Counted from the first letter of the stretch, positions 17,324 to 27,983 are shown. The stretch is DNA of 64,000 bases from Chitinophagaceae bacterium (GCA_024707305.1 JANPZZ010000014.1:1-64000), one strand, 5' to 3'. A program made the numbers and translations. Notes: a model not told the origin generated them from the sequence alone.

Positions 17324-20300
17324 ATGAGAAAGATTCAAATCGCAGGGTTACTGCTGTTTTTATTTGCCTTTAGAGGCATGTCATATAGTCAGGATTTTTC
17401 AAATAAAGGAAAAGACTTTTGGGTGGGCTATGGCTTCCACGAACGTATGACTGCGGGCGGGGGCGGAAGCCAGGACATGGTACTTTACTTTGCCACTGAA
17501 GCCGCAACAAGGGTGACTGTTCAAATTCCCGGAACAGGTTACAACCAGGTTTACAATATTCCGGCAAACACAATCTTTACATCCAACCCGATTCCCAAAA
17601 CTGGCGCGAATGACGCGCGTTTGAATAGTGAGGGTATCTCAAACCGGGGTATCCATATCACGGCAGACAAACCGATTGTGGCATACGCCCATATATATAA
17701 TATGAGTGTGTCGGGAGCGACCCTGCTTTTTCCAACCAACACGCTGGGTAAGGAATATTATTCCGTGAACTACGACCAGGTATCCAATACCAATAATTCC
17801 AATTCCTGGTTTTATGCAATTGCTGTTGATCCCGGGATCACGACAGTTGAGATCACACCATCGCAAAGAACACTCACACGTCCTGCCGGAACACCTTACA
17901 CCGTCAACCTTCAACAAGGGCAGATTATTAATGTAATGGGTGCGATGACTGGCCAGTCGGGCGACACCTATTTCGGATCCGACCTTACCGGCTCACGTAT
18001 CCGCTCCATTAGTACCGGTACAGAAGGTTGTAAACGACTGGCAGTTTTCAGTGGTAGCGGACGCATCGCGATTGTTTGCGATGGAGTGGGTGCAGGACAA
18101 AAATCTTCAGACAATTACATGGTGCAGGCATTTCCCAAAACCGCCTGGGGAAAAACCTATCTGACGGTTCCGACTGAAACTTTAGCGAACAACATTTACA
18201 GAATTGCAGTAGACGATCCGACAACACAGGTGAAAGTGAACGGTCAGGTTTTATCAACCCTGATCAATAACTTTTACTACCAGGTGGGCCCTTTGGATAA
18301 ACCTGCAAAGATCGAAGCCGATAAACCAGTGATGGTGGCCCAGTATATTTCAACAGGTCGTTATTGTGGTAATACGCGTTCCGGCGATCTGGGCGACCCG
18401 GAAGTAATTTACCTGAGTCCGATTGAACAAACGATCAACAAAGTAATCCTGAACTCCACACCGAATTTTCAAATTTACCAGCACTTCATCAACGTTACTA
18501 TTCCATCAAGGGGCTCGGCCATCAGTTCTTTCCGGCTGGATGGCGCACCGAGGGGCGGGTTTGTACCGCATCCACAAAACCCGGACTATTCTTACGCAAG
18601 TTTTTCGGTAAGTCCCGGCCAGCATATTCTTCAATCCGATTCCGGGTTTAGTGCCATCGCATACGGGTATGGCGATTTTGAATCTTATGGGTATAATGCC
18701 GGTGCCAACGTAAAAGACCTTTACCAGTACGTGACGGTTGAAAATGCGCAGGCAACGGTTGATTTTCCAGCTGCCTGCAAAGATGATCCTTTCTCATTAT
18801 CCATGACCTTTCCCTATCAACCCACAAATATTGAGTGGAAATTCAATGGACTGTTCCCCGATGTAGTCATCGACAACCCGGTACCGACCAGTTCTTCGGT
18901 TGTAAATGGACGAACCTTATATAAGTATAAGTTGACGGGTACATTTAGTACCCCCACACCCGGCACTTACCCGATAAAAGTGATTGCACAAAACCCAACC
19001 GCAGACGGGTGTAATGGTATTCAGGAAATAGATTACGACCTGGAAGTTTTTGATAAACCAACCACCAGTTTCAATTTTAGTGGCAACGGTTGTGTCAATT
19101 CAGCTATTAGCTTTACGGGTGCTGCTTCTGGAACCAATAACCGTCCAATTCAAAGTTGGAACTGGAATTTTGGTGACGGCAATTCAAATACTACTGGTTC
19201 GGCGGTTACTCATATGTACACCACCGCCGGTGAATTTGAAGTGAAGTATTCGGTGATTACTGATATAGGATGTAAATCGGATACCGCGATTCAAAATCTG
19301 GTACTGGCAGATCCACCTGTAGCGAAGTTCACCACCAACACTCCATACTGCGCAGGCACGGCAATCCCGTTTACCAACGAATCAACTTCGCCAGCTGCGA
19401 TTACAATTGCTCAGTCGATTTGGAATTTTGGCGATGGTACCGCGCCGGTAACAGTCGCAGGCAATGCCGGAACGACTCACGTATTTGCTACCCCAGGTAC
19501 CTATACCGTTACACTACAGGTTGTTTCCAACACGGGATGTTCAAGTAACGTGTTTTCGGAGGTTATAACAATTAACCCGAACCCGGCGGCCAGCTTTGCA
19601 CTGCCCGCTGCAGTATGCCTTCCGGGGGGATTGCAGTTTTTACAAGCCAGTCTACTATCAGCGACGGCACTGAAAACCTCTTCACATATAGCTGGAATTT
19701 CGGTGATGGCTCTGCTCCGGGAGTAGGGGCTAACCCAACCCATATTTATGCTGCCAATGGTCCGTTCTCAGTAAACATGCAGGTTACGTCCGGCGCAGGT
19801 TGTACAGGTTCTCAAACGCAGGTACTGACCAATATATTTGAAGAGCCCCAGGCTGCCTTTGCATCTGCAACGGAAGTTTGCCTGGGCAATTCAATCTCAT
19901 TTACAGATCAGAGCAATGCACCGAATGCGTCTGTAGCCACATGGACCTGGGATTTTGGTGACGGTACTACATCCTCGGAACGAAATCCTTCAAAAACTTA
20001 TGCGGCACCCGGAACTTATACAGTTACGTTAAATGTTGTCAGCGACAAAGGCTGTTCTACCGTAACAAAAACTGCAACCCGCCAGGTGGAAGTGCTTGCT
20101 TTGCCTGTAGCTGATTTTGAACTGGCCCTGGCCGCTTGTGTGGATCGTGCAACCGTCTTCCAGGACAGGTCCGTAACGGCAGCAGGAAATATGGTGAAAT
20201 GGTCATGGAGCTTTGGCGACAACATTTCTGCTATTTATAATAACAATACTGCATTCGAACATATCTATGCAAATACCGGAACATTCAATGCCAGCCTTGT

Positions 20301-21675
20301 TGTTGAAACCGACAAAGGTTGTGTGAGTACAGTGAAATCCCTTCCGGTTGTTGTGAATCCAAACCCCATTGCGGCCTTCGATGCGCCTGTTATTTGTGTG
20401 AATGATATCAATGCGCCTTTTGCAGACGCATCCACAATTTCAGGAGGCTCGCTTGCAAGCTGGGAGTGGAACTTTGGCGATGCGAATGCAACGGCGGGTA
20501 ATCCAAACAGCTTTAATGGACAAAATACATTTCACCACTACGCTATTCCGGGAACTTATACTGCCACGCTTATTGCCGGAAGTGCAGAAGGTTGCCGTGA
20601 TACGACACAGCGTACATTTACTGTAAACGGTGCTGTGCTCACTCCGTCGTTTCTGGTAAATAATAATGGTACGATATGTAGCAACACCGATCTGACAATT
20701 ACAGATAATTCGCAGATTGATGCAGGGCAAATCATCCGTGTGGTGATTCAATGGGATCCGGCAGATGCGAGTGCAATAACGGTAGATGAGTCGCCGACTC
20801 CCGGAAAAGTGTACACGCATCGATACCCTGCATTCAGCAGCCCCGCAAGCCGCACCGTCAGGGTTCGTTACCAGGTTTTTTCCGGTATGACTTGCGTTGA
20901 CACTTACGAACGCGATATCACACTGCTGGCAAGCCCTGAACTGAGTTTTGCCGCCGCCCTGCCTATTTGTAGCGATGCACCATCTTTCAATCTCACCGCA
21001 TTTGCAGCATTTAATATGGCAGGCTCGGGTATATTCGATGGCCCGGGAACCACCGCTTCCGGTCTGTTTAACCCGGCACTTGCCGGAGCAGGTGAACATC
21101 TGATCAAATATGAATTTACTGCCGCTAACAGTTGCGTTACTGAAATATCGAATACCGTGATTGTGAATCCCACGCCTGTAACGGATGCCGGCGCCGACAA
21201 GGTTGTGTTGGAAGGCGGAAGTGTTACCCTGACTCCTGTACTTATTACCGACTATCCGGTTACATATACATGGACACCTTCCACCGGCTTGAGTGATGTG
21301 GCTGTACCAAACCCGTCGGCATCACCGGTTGATGATATTACTTATCACTTAACGATCACCTCTGAATTTGGTTGTACAACCAGCGATGATGTTTTTGTGA
21401 AAGTGTTGCGTTCACCGGTTATTCCAAATATTTTCAGTCCAAATGGTGATGGCATCAACGATCGGTGGGTTATAGAACACCTCGAAAGTTATCCCGGATG
21501 TGTGGTTCAGTTGTTCAACCGCTATGGACAGCTGGTGCATAAAATCGTGAACTATACTACGCCCTGGGATGGCCGCATCAATGGTAAGGATGCACCGGTT
21601 GGTACTTATTATTATATAATCGATCCCCGCAACGGTCGCAAACCGATGACTGGGTACGTTGACATAATTCGTTAG
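17324..21675 (+). CDS. Giant secreted protein: IgGFc-binding-like head, PKD repeats, T9SS type B C-terminus
   Basis: About 1450 residues after repair. MRKIQIAGLLLFLFAFRGMS is a signal peptide. Residues about 25-480 (GKDFWVGYGFHE ... KPIVAYAHIYN ... GCKRLAVFSGSGRIAI) resemble the IgGFc-binding N-terminal domain common in Bacteroidota. Six clear PKD domains follow, with WNFGDG or WDFGDG motifs and paired Cys, then divergent Ig-like modules, then a gliding-motility-type C-terminal domain (NIFSPNGDGINDRW, LFNRYGQLV, DAPVGTYYYII), the type B T9SS signal. One missing G in the run 19624-19629 breaks the frame. The next gene, PorP/SprF, begins 2 bases later, so they are one secretion unit. Likely a surface adhesin or filament. 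Confidence 0.88.
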
Positions 21676-21677
21676 TT

Positions 21678-22715
21678 ATGAAGAAGAGTTGGATACTGGT
21701 TCTGATGATATTGTTTACAGCAACAGCTTCGGCGCAACAGCGGTCGCATTATACGCAATATGTGCTGAACAATTATGTTCTCAATCCCGCACTTTCGGGA
21801 ATTGAGAATTATACGGATCTAAAACTCAGCATCCGTGACCAATGGGTAGGTTTGAATGGCGCTCCGCGTACAACTTATTTAACCATCCATGGACCGTTGG
21901 GTAAATCAGATTATAAAACAACGGCCACTTCATACCAGGTGCCCGGTGAAAACCCTCGGGGTAGGGCATATTGGGAAAATTATACAGCTTCGGAGCCACA
22001 CCACGGAATTGGATTCAGCGTGGTGAATGACCGAACTGGTAATTTCAATCGATTCACTTCTACGGTGAGTTATGCATATCACCTGGGTCTGTCGCCAACG
22101 TTGAATTTGTCGGGCGGCTTCGCAGCGGGCATCACTTCCGTAGGACTGAATTCAGATGGTAAAGCGTTTTTCGGTCCCAATCCATCCGATCCTGCCGTTG
22201 GTGGAGCAACTGCCGAAGAACTGCGCCGCATTAAACCCGATCTGTCTGTAGGACTGTGGTTGTATTCCGCCGATTTTTTCGCAGGCATTTCTGCGCAGCA
22301 GGTCATTCCCCAGAAGCTTGCTTTTGTGGATGATGCAAACTTCCAGCAAACGGGTAAAATGGTTCCGCATGTGTTTATGACAGCAGGCTATCGCTTCCTG
22401 CTCAACGATGATATAAATGCGGTTCCTTCCGTGATGGTGAAATATATCAATGGTGCGTTTAAAAATAACTACCAGGGAGAACTGAATCTTAAATTACAAT
22501 ACCGGGATCTTTTTTGGCTGGGTGGCAGCGTTCGTCAGTTTGACGGTTACGCAGCAATGGCAGGGATGAACGTTGGCAATACTTTTAATGTGAGTTATTC
22601 ATACGACTTCACAAATACAGCATTACGTACTTATAGTCGCGGTACACACGAATTGATGATCGGTTTCCTGATTGGAAACAGGTATGGTGATACCTGTCCA
22701 AGAAATGTTTGGTAA
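21678..22715 (+). CDS. PorP/SprF family outer-membrane protein
   Basis: 345 residues. Signal peptide MKKSWILVLMILFTATASAQ followed by the family N-terminus HYTQYVLNNYVLNPALSGI and DQWVGLNGAPRTTYLTIHGP. PorP/SprF proteins are barrels of the type IX secretion apparatus and are routinely encoded directly behind a type B cargo, holding it at the cell surface. Here the start lies 2 bases after the giant PKD protein, an arrangement that predicts a dedicated cargo-anchor pair. Confidence 0.92.
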   Translation: MKKSWILVLMILFTATASAQQRSHYTQYVLNNYVLNPALSGIENYTDLKLSIRDQWVGLNGAPRTTYLTIHGPLGKSDYKTTATSYQVPGENPRGRAYWENYTASEPHHGIGFSVVNDRTGNFNRFTSTVSYAYHLGLSPTLNLSGGFAAGITSVGLNSDGKAFFGPNPSDPAVGGATAEELRRIKPDLSVGLWLYSADFFAGISAQQVIPQKLAFVDDANFQQTGKMVPHVFMTAGYRFLLNDDINAVPSVMVKYINGAFKNNYQGELNLKLQYRDLFWLGGSVRQFDGYAAMAGMNVGNTFNVSYSYDFTNTALRTYSRGTHELMIGFLIGNRYGDTCPRNVW

Positions 22716-22738
22716 TAAATACTGAACCAGTCAGACGA

Positions 22739-24433
22739 TTACAGTTTGATAATCTTTTTCTCCTTTGTTGCAATCACCTTGTTTAAAAGGCTTTCAACCA
22801 GGGCACGTTTGCGTGCGATGTTTTTCAAACTAACGTCGGAGTCAGGTACTGATTTTACATTGGAACTAATCAGTTCTTTTTCCAGTTCTTCCAGCCCTGC
22901 CAGCGCATTCACGTATACAGATTGAAGGCTGTCAAGCTTGATAGAAGAAACCGCTTCAGCAAGTGTTGCGTTCAAGTCAGACCAGTTGATCTCCGCATAG
23001 GATTGCTTCAACCGGGCCTCCATTTTATCAAGGTTTAATTTTTCGGCTTCCAGTGCAAGTTGTTCGCGCACGAGTGCTTTCTCGGTTGATGTTAAAGCGT
23101 CAGCGAAATTCTTCTCGACGTTTTTCCACTGGATTTCTTTTAATACACGAGCGGAGTTTTCAATCGCTTTCTTTACTTCGGCCTCCTGGGCTTCATTTAA
23201 AAACAACCTCGCGGTTATTTACAAACTGACTGAAGTCGGCGATGTTGTTAATATCAACATTGTCATTTTCGAAAACATCGTTTTCTTCTTTGTCGTTTTG
23301 TCCAGCATGTGAGATATAGTTGCTTTCCTGATCCGGAATAGAATTTTCCCCGGATGAAGTTTGTACAATATTGTGTACCGCGTTTATTGCCGATGTATTT
23401 CCACGATCGTTATAGAACAAATGAGGTGAAGAGATGTAGGAGAGAGATAATTATCCGTTCCGATTACGGCTGGTTTTTTCCATTGTAACACAATGTGCAT
23501 AATTGCCATGCAGCTTAATGCCAGCATGATGCCAGCCACTCGCATAGCGGTGATGCCTTTGTTACGGTTTATTCCAAGGATGTTTTCAATACGACCGAGT
23601 AGCTGGTGTTTACGCGTGCCGGATGCAGCAACAGTTAGTACCTGGTGTTTTACACTGTTGATTTGCTCAATGGTGAGCAGCGCAGAAGCGTAGCCGTGTG
23701 CGTCATACTGAAACTGCATCACCATTTCATCACAACTTTTTTCGCGTTCTGTTTCAATGATGCGTACAAAAGCTTTGACAAATGGATTGAAGTAAAGCAC
23801 GCTTTGAATAAACTTCGTAACCAGGTTCAGTAAATAGTCGAACCGACGGATATGTGCCAGTTCATGCAGAATGATTGCTTCAACCTGTTGTGTGCTGAGG
23901 TGATTAATTGCAGCCACGGGCAACAATATAACCGGACGCAGGTAGCCGATTGTAACGGGAGAGTTTACCAGATCAGATACCCATAGTTCCACTTTTTTGC
24001 CGATACCCATTTGCGCAGATAATTTCTGTACATAGAGCCTTAACTGTACATCCGCTTTATGCAAAGCCGTTGTGCGAATGATTTGAACATAACGGTAATT
24101 GCGAATAAAACGAAACAGCGGTATTGTTAACAACAACAGGTAGATAACTGAAGTCGCGGGTAGTGCATCTGCAATCCAATGGTTCCAGCCCGCTGGTCCG
24201 TACAAATAAGGAACAGCTTCTGCAATATTTTCTTTGAAGAAAGAAATAAATGTAAAAACGAACCATGCAAATCCCGCGATTACCATTCCGGATGCAATGG
24301 CGCTGCGGGTTGCTGCGCTTATGCCCGGACGGAAAGCAATGATAAGTTGATATATGGCCCAAAGCAGGGCGAATTGCCAGAGACTGTTAATAACAGCCCA
24401 GCCTGGCGCGGTTAAAAAGTCGGAGTGGTTCAT
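22739..24433 (-). CDS. BlaR1-type M56 metallopeptidase with long helical C-terminal extension, two frame breaks
   Basis: The N-terminal 340 residues contain several membrane helices and the gluzincin site HELAHIRRFDYL (HExxH) of M56 antirepressors, which cleave BlaI-type repressors. Beyond the last helix the usual penicillin-binding sensor is absent. Instead about 230 residues follow: an acidic polar linker (NDKEENDVFENDNVDI), then a helical region with a duplicated motif, IQWKNVEKNFADAL and INWSDLNATLAEAV. Breaks near 23415 and in the T run near 23205 split the tail into separate frames; each piece continues the other. It is 19 bases downstream of blaI in the same operon. The trigger is unknown and need not be a beta-lactam. 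Confidence 0.82.
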
Positions 24434-24452
24434 GGCAATGATCGTTTAATCC

Positions 24453-24836
24453 TTATTTGGTTTTCATTTGATTCAGCAGAGCCTGAATTTTCTCAATCTC
24501 TTCTGCACTTGCTTTATGTTCGCCAAGTGCCTGAATCACCAGTTGGGTAGGGGAACCTCCAAACAGGTTGTCGATCATTTTACCCAGTAAATGCTTTTGT
24601 GTTTTTTCTTTATTCACCGCAGCCTGGTAAATATGCGTGCGCATGGAATCATCACGTTTTACCAAACCTTTTTCATGCATAATCTGCATCAGCTTCAGGG
24701 TTGTGGTGTAGCCCACATCCTTTGTAGCTGCTAATTCCTCATGTACTTCGCGAACTGTTGCCGTCCCTTTGGTCCAGAGAATTTGTAAAATCTCTAACTC
24801 ACTTTCGGTAGGCTTAAGATATTTTGCTATAGTCAT
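24453..24836 (-). CDS. BlaI/MecI family transcriptional repressor
   Basis: 127 residues from the ATG at 24836..24834 (MTIAKYLKPTESELEILQIL), the typical family start; an upstream in-frame ATG at 24917 would add 27 atypical residues. The winged helix (TESELEILQILWTKGTATVR, DVGYTTTLKLMQIMHEKGLV) and the C-terminal dimerisation helices are intact. It should repress its own operon with the M56 protease and be inactivated by cleavage. A 20-base palindrome sits 24 bases upstream of the start. Confidence 0.92.
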   Translation of the reverse strand: MTIAKYLKPTESELEILQILWTKGTATVREVHEELAATKDVGYTTTLKLMQIMHEKGLVKRDDSMRTHIYQAAVNKEKTQKHLLGKMIDNLFGGSPTQLVIQALGEHKASAEEIEKIQALLNQMKTK

Positions 24837-24858
24837 GGCTTCAGGATTTACAGGGCGA

Positions 24859-24879
24859 ATATACGACCGATTTCGTATA
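24859..24879. promoter_or_regulatory. Putative BlaI operator palindrome
   Basis: TATACGA, six bases CCGATT, then TCGTATA: perfect 7-bp arms (24860-24866 and 24873-24879). Position just before blaI and the dyad size fit autorepression by a BlaI dimer. The classical BlaI/MecI core is TACA..TGTA; here it is TACGA..TCGTA, so the site is inferred from position and symmetry. Confidence 0.6.
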
Positions 24880-24914
24880 AACCAGATAAATGAGGAATTA
24901 TAATGGATTTTTAA

Positions 24915-25205
24915 CATTCATTAACGAATCGGCAAACGGCAAACGGCAAACGTGAAGTACGTGAGACGAAATGCGGAAGTGCTGAAATATATACGCGGAT
25001 GCGTAATCGCCAGCCTGTAAAATCTGCGGAATCTGTGAAAAAATCAGCGTAAATCTGTGGGAAACCTTTTCGGATAGAAACAATCGCGCAGAATACGCAG
25101 AGGGACCAATCGTGACCGGCAAACGCGAAATGACATGTGGAAATGGATAAATGATCTCTGTTGCAAATGCATTTATACATTTCCACATTTCTCATTTCCA
25201 CATTC
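24915..25205. repeat. Intergenic repeat cluster (GGCAAACG, TAAATCTG and CACATTTCC types)
   Basis: Three repeat types follow one another. About 24930-24953 is CGGCAAACGGCAAACG-like. About 25015-25065 repeats AATCTGCGGAATCTGTG and GTAAATCTGTGGG. About 25135-25205 has a left ATGTGGAAATGG and right CATTTCCACATTTC pair that can form a stem. No coding potential is convincing in this gap. Confidence 0.7.
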
Positions 25206-25210
25206 TCTCT

Positions 25211-25522
25211 TTATCTCCCTCTTCTCCACGCCCGGTACTGGTTGTGTGAGCGCCAGGATTGCTGCATGTAGCGTCGATCGAGATAGTAGCGGTTTCCGGG
25301 GCCACGCCAGTAGATATAGCCATTTGGGCTACGATAATAATACCGCCCATCATGGTACCGGGAAACTACCAGGTGCGGTCCGCCATTGAGAATCAGCGAT
25401 ACACTGGTACGCGGGGGTGGTGGCGGGGGATAAGACTGATAATGCCGACCCGAGCCACAACTGCTAATGATTACCGCTATTGCCAGTAAAGCAACCGCTT
25501 GTCCAATTTTTAATCGTTTCAT
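25211..25522 (-). CDS. Small proline/tyrosine/arginine-rich lipoprotein
   Basis: 103 residues. Signal peptide with lipobox ISSC (MKRLKIGQAVALLAIAVIISSC). Then a proline run (YPPPPPPRT), a strand-like SVSLILNGGPHLVVSRY, and a Tyr/Arg-rich tail (YYYRSPNGYIYWRGPGNRYY). Similar small basic lipoproteins occur in Bacteroidota, but I know no function. It is encoded alone, divergent from the NTF2-like gene at 25584, with the short gap between them probably holding both promoters. Confidence 0.7.
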   Translation of the reverse strand: MKRLKIGQAVALLAIAVIISSCGSGRHYQSYPPPPPPRTSVSLILNGGPHLVVSRYHDGRYYYRSPNGYIYWRGPGNRYYLDRRYMQQSWRSHNQYRAWRRGR

Positions 25523-25583
25523 GGGGAATGCTTTTATTTTACGACTGCAATAGATCCACCAGGTTCACTTAAACTTTGTTAAT

Positions 25584-26039
25584 ATGCTCCGAATACTATT
25601 ATTTGTGATTTTTGTTTCTGCTACCCAGGCCGCTTTTTCCCAATCGGCAGAAGACTCAATAAAAGCAGCAGTAAACCAGCTTTTCGCTGCAATGAAAGAT
25701 TCAGATGCGAACAAACTTCGTTCTACATTTTCTTCAACTGCTGTACTGCAAACCGTTAATGTAGACCGTACAGGGGCCGTCACAATCGGAAATGAAACGG
25801 TGGATGAATTTGCAGACATCGTTGCTAAAACACCAGCTGGTATGCTGGATGAGCGTATCCGGTTTGAAAAGATTTATATAGATGGCCCCCTTGCTACAGT
25901 ATGGACACCTTATAACTTTTATTACAATGGAAAATTCAGCCATTGCGGCGTGAACTCATTTCAGCTGGTTCGTATTGGTAATGAATGGAAGATCCAGTAT
26001 ATAATAGACACCCGGCGTGTAGCCGGGTGCGCAGAGTAG
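25584..26039 (+). CDS. Exported NTF2-like (SnoaL-type) protein
   Basis: 151 residues. Signal peptide MLRILLFVIFVSATQAAFSQ, then an NTF2-like cone fold: helices AEDSIKAAVNQLFAAMKDSD, then VLQTVNVDRTGAVTIGNETV, RIRFEKIYIDGPLATVWTPY and the last strand GNEWKIQYIIDTRRV. Bacteroidota encode many such secreted proteins annotated as nuclear transport factor 2 family; roles are mostly unknown. Catalytic residues cannot be assigned. Followed by a terminator that overlaps the end of the convergent gene. Confidence 0.82.
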   Translation: MLRILLFVIFVSATQAAFSQSAEDSIKAAVNQLFAAMKDSDANKLRSTFSSTAVLQTVNVDRTGAVTIGNETVDEFADIVAKTPAGMLDERIRFEKIYIDGPLATVWTPYNFYYNGKFSHCGVNSFQLVRIGNEWKIQYIIDTRRVAGCAE

Positions 26040-26056
26040 AGAATAATTTTATCGAA

Positions 26057-26096
26057 AAATGCCGGTTTACTTCTTGTTGGTAAGCCGGTATTTTTT
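26057..26096 (+). terminator. Terminator of the NTF2-like gene
   Basis: ATGCCGGTTTAC / GTAAGCCGGTAT, imperfect by one pair, then a run of eight T. The stem lies over the last codons of the minus-strand gene ending at 26067. Confidence 0.75.
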
Positions 26097-27362
26097 TTGC
26101 ACCTTCTTACTGTTAAAATATTCGTTCAATTCTTCTTCGGTCATGTTCTGAGTGATATCAGTTGGTACTTCAATCAACTGCATCTGGCTTTGCCGTAACT
26201 CATCCTTCATCTTGTTGGTTTTAGCAACAATGGCCGGATCGCGTTCGCCTACCAGGGCATAATCAAACTTCATATATTCAAGACGTTTGATAGACGCGCG
26301 AATGAGAGAGGCCTGGTTTTGCTCCACGTTTTTATTCGGAGCCGCGGCTTCTTTCACAGGTACAAGTGCCACACCAACACTTGGAAGAATCTTGCCGACA
26401 GTTTGTTCATTCGTTCCACCTGCCGTATTTAAAATAGTACCGGAGAGGGCGGTTGTAGCAGACGTTAAATCAAATGTGGTTCTCGTATTTTTAGTTTTAC
26501 GCAAACGTTTATCAATCTGCACAAACGTGTATTTCAAACTCACGATGTACTTATCCACGTTTGCAATCACCTGGTCGTATTCTTTTTTCGCCTGGGGATA
26601 GTTGAGTGCATCTTTTACGATGATGCGTACGGTTGCGGTGTCGCGTATCTTGAATTTCGTTGAACCGATAAAACTCAGGTTCAAAATTTTTATGCGCGCT
26701 GAATCTGTTTCCTTTACAAAATCAAACGGAGGGGTCCACACAAAATCATCATTACATGATTTTACTAATTTATAATCATGGATGGTGATATTGCTGGTAA
26801 ACAGGATATCTTCTATTGGGAAGTTGCCATCTTCGCATTGTACCCTGAAAGAAACCAGATCGCCTTCTTCCACTACAAGTGTGCCCGTAACACTGGGTTT
26901 TACTTTAGGTAAAATAATATCGGTATTATAAAATACAAGGGTAAATGCGGTGTCAACACGTTCGTTGGGGTCTGATAGATTTTGAACACCGAGGCTTACT
27001 TTATACTCCTGGTCGTATTTTAACTTGCCCGACATAAAAAACGATTTCTCTGCTTTGAATGTCAGTGTCCCATTGTCCTTATTTATCTTTAGACCAATAG
27101 GGGAGTTTTTCAGATACCAGTAATAACGGGAAGCTTCTTTATTGATAGACAACTGGTAATTCAGTACTGAATCCACATGGATGGTAAAAAAAGGATTCAG
27201 ATTTATAATGCGGAGTGTTGAATCGACCACGACCGGCGGAGCAACGATAATGCTATCCACTTTGATCGTATCCGTCACGGGCTTTCCCGGATCCTGCGCC
27301 CACACCTGGGCCGTCCCTGTTGCAATAACCAATAGGCTTGCGAGAATAGTCTTTCTGAACAT
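26067..27362 (-). CDS. Exported protein of unknown function, Ig/cadherin-like and helical parts
   Basis: 431 residues. Signal peptide MFRKTILASLLVIATGTAQVWA. Residues about 55-130 (YYWYLKNSPIGLKINKDNGT) resemble the putative-Ig/cadherin-like pattern in which a short GLxI..TGxLTF loop ends a sandwich domain. The middle is beta-rich; residues about 265-310 are a charged helix (YDQVIANVDKYIVSLKYTFV); the C-terminus is polar and lysine-rich. There is no T9SS sorting domain, so the protein is probably periplasmic. I do not recognise a named family and it has no obvious partner gene. Confidence 0.65.
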   Translation of the reverse strand: MFRKTILASLLVIATGTAQVWAQDPGKPVTDTIKVDSIIVAPPVVVDSTLRIINLNPFFTIHVDSVLNYQLSINKEASRYYWYLKNSPIGLKINKDNGTLTFKAEKSFFMSGKLKYDQEYKVSLGVQNLSDPNERVDTAFTLVFYNTDIILPKVKPSVTGTLVVEEGDLVSFRVQCEDGNFPIEDILFTSNITIHDYKLVKSCNDDFVWTPPFDFVKETDSARIKILNLSFIGSTKFKIRDTATVRIIVKDALNYPQAKKEYDQVIANVDKYIVSLKYTFVQIDKRLRKTKNTRTTFDLTSATTALSGTILNTAGGTNEQTVGKILPSVGVALVPVKEAAAPNKNVEQNQASLIRASIKRLEYMKFDYALVGERDPAIVAKTNKMKDELRQSQMQLIEVPTDITQNMTEEELNEYFNSKKVQKKYRLTNKK

Positions 27363-27431
27363 GTCCGATGCGTTGGTAAAATTGTGCTAAGTTACTTAAT
27401 TTCCTCATGCCGCAGATATTCAGGTTTTTAT

Positions 27432-27462
27432 AAAAAAGAAACCCCTCGTTGAAACGAAGGGG
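27432..27462 (-). terminator. Terminator of hsp20
   Basis: ACCCCT-CGTT pairs with AACGAAGGGGT with one bulge; on the minus strand it is followed by TTTCTTTTTTA. It lies about 70 bases after the hsp20 stop. Confidence 0.8.
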
Positions 27463-27533
27463 TGTAAACCAAAACCAACTGCTTATGAGAAAGATTCTTT
27501 ATTATTTCCGGCCAGTGCCGGTATAAAATTTAT

Positions 27534-27983
27534 TTATTGAATGCTGATCTGTTTAACCGAAGGTTTGACATCCGTTTTCTTCGGAAGGTTTAATGTCAGC
27601 ACTCCATTTTCATATTTTGCTTCGATTCCACCTGTTTCAATTTTTTCATCCAGTGTAAAAGATCTTTTGAATGATTTAAAACGGTATTCATTGCGCACCC
27701 ATTTTTCTTTCTGGTCGTTCTCTTCCGTTTTCTTCTCTTCTTTTTCAGCCGAGATAGTAAGAATATTGTCTTCTATCGCTACCTTAAAGTCATTCCTGTC
27801 AAAACCCGGTGCAACCACGCTTAGTCGATAGCCATTCTCCGTTTCCAAAATGTTTACGGGAGCACTATCCCATTTTCCGTAAGCGTGTCTACGATCATAG
27901 ACGGGCCATTCACCAAAAAAGTCGTTTAAGAGATTGTTAAAGCCCATGTCAACGGGTCGGCGGTTTAATCTAAGCTGTGTCAT
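27534..27983 (-). CDS. Small heat shock protein, Hsp20/alpha-crystallin family
   Basis: 149 residues. A short N-terminal arm (FNNLLNDFFGEWP) leads to an alpha-crystallin domain from about residue 43: VNILETENGYRLSVVAPGFD, NILTISAEKEEKK, then the hallmark YENGVLTLNLPK near residue 130 and a C-terminal IxI-like motif (QISIQ). It holds unfolding proteins in a refoldable state, independently of ATP. It is a single-gene unit with its own terminator; I saw no CIRCE element, only a short TGCC..GGCA dyad upstream. Confidence 0.93.
   Translation of the reverse strand: MTQLRLNRRPVDMGFNNLLNDFFGEWPVYDRRHAYGKWDSAPVNILETENGYRLSVVAPGFDRNDFKVAIEDNILTISAEKEEKKTEENDQKEKWVRNEYRFKSFKRSFTLDEKIETGGIEAKYENGVLTLNLPKKTDVKPSVKQISIQ

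Noticed and set aside
16660..17612. A 14-base match AAAACTGGCGCGAA between the structured element (minus) and the start of the PKD gene
   Set aside because: Close to what chance allows over these lengths, and no extension of the match on either side.
20440..21099. Long antisense open frame over the PKD gene, and another at 42212-42877 over rnr
   Set aside because: Both lie opposite strongly supported genes and have no signal, domain or promoter; they reflect codon composition of the sense strand.
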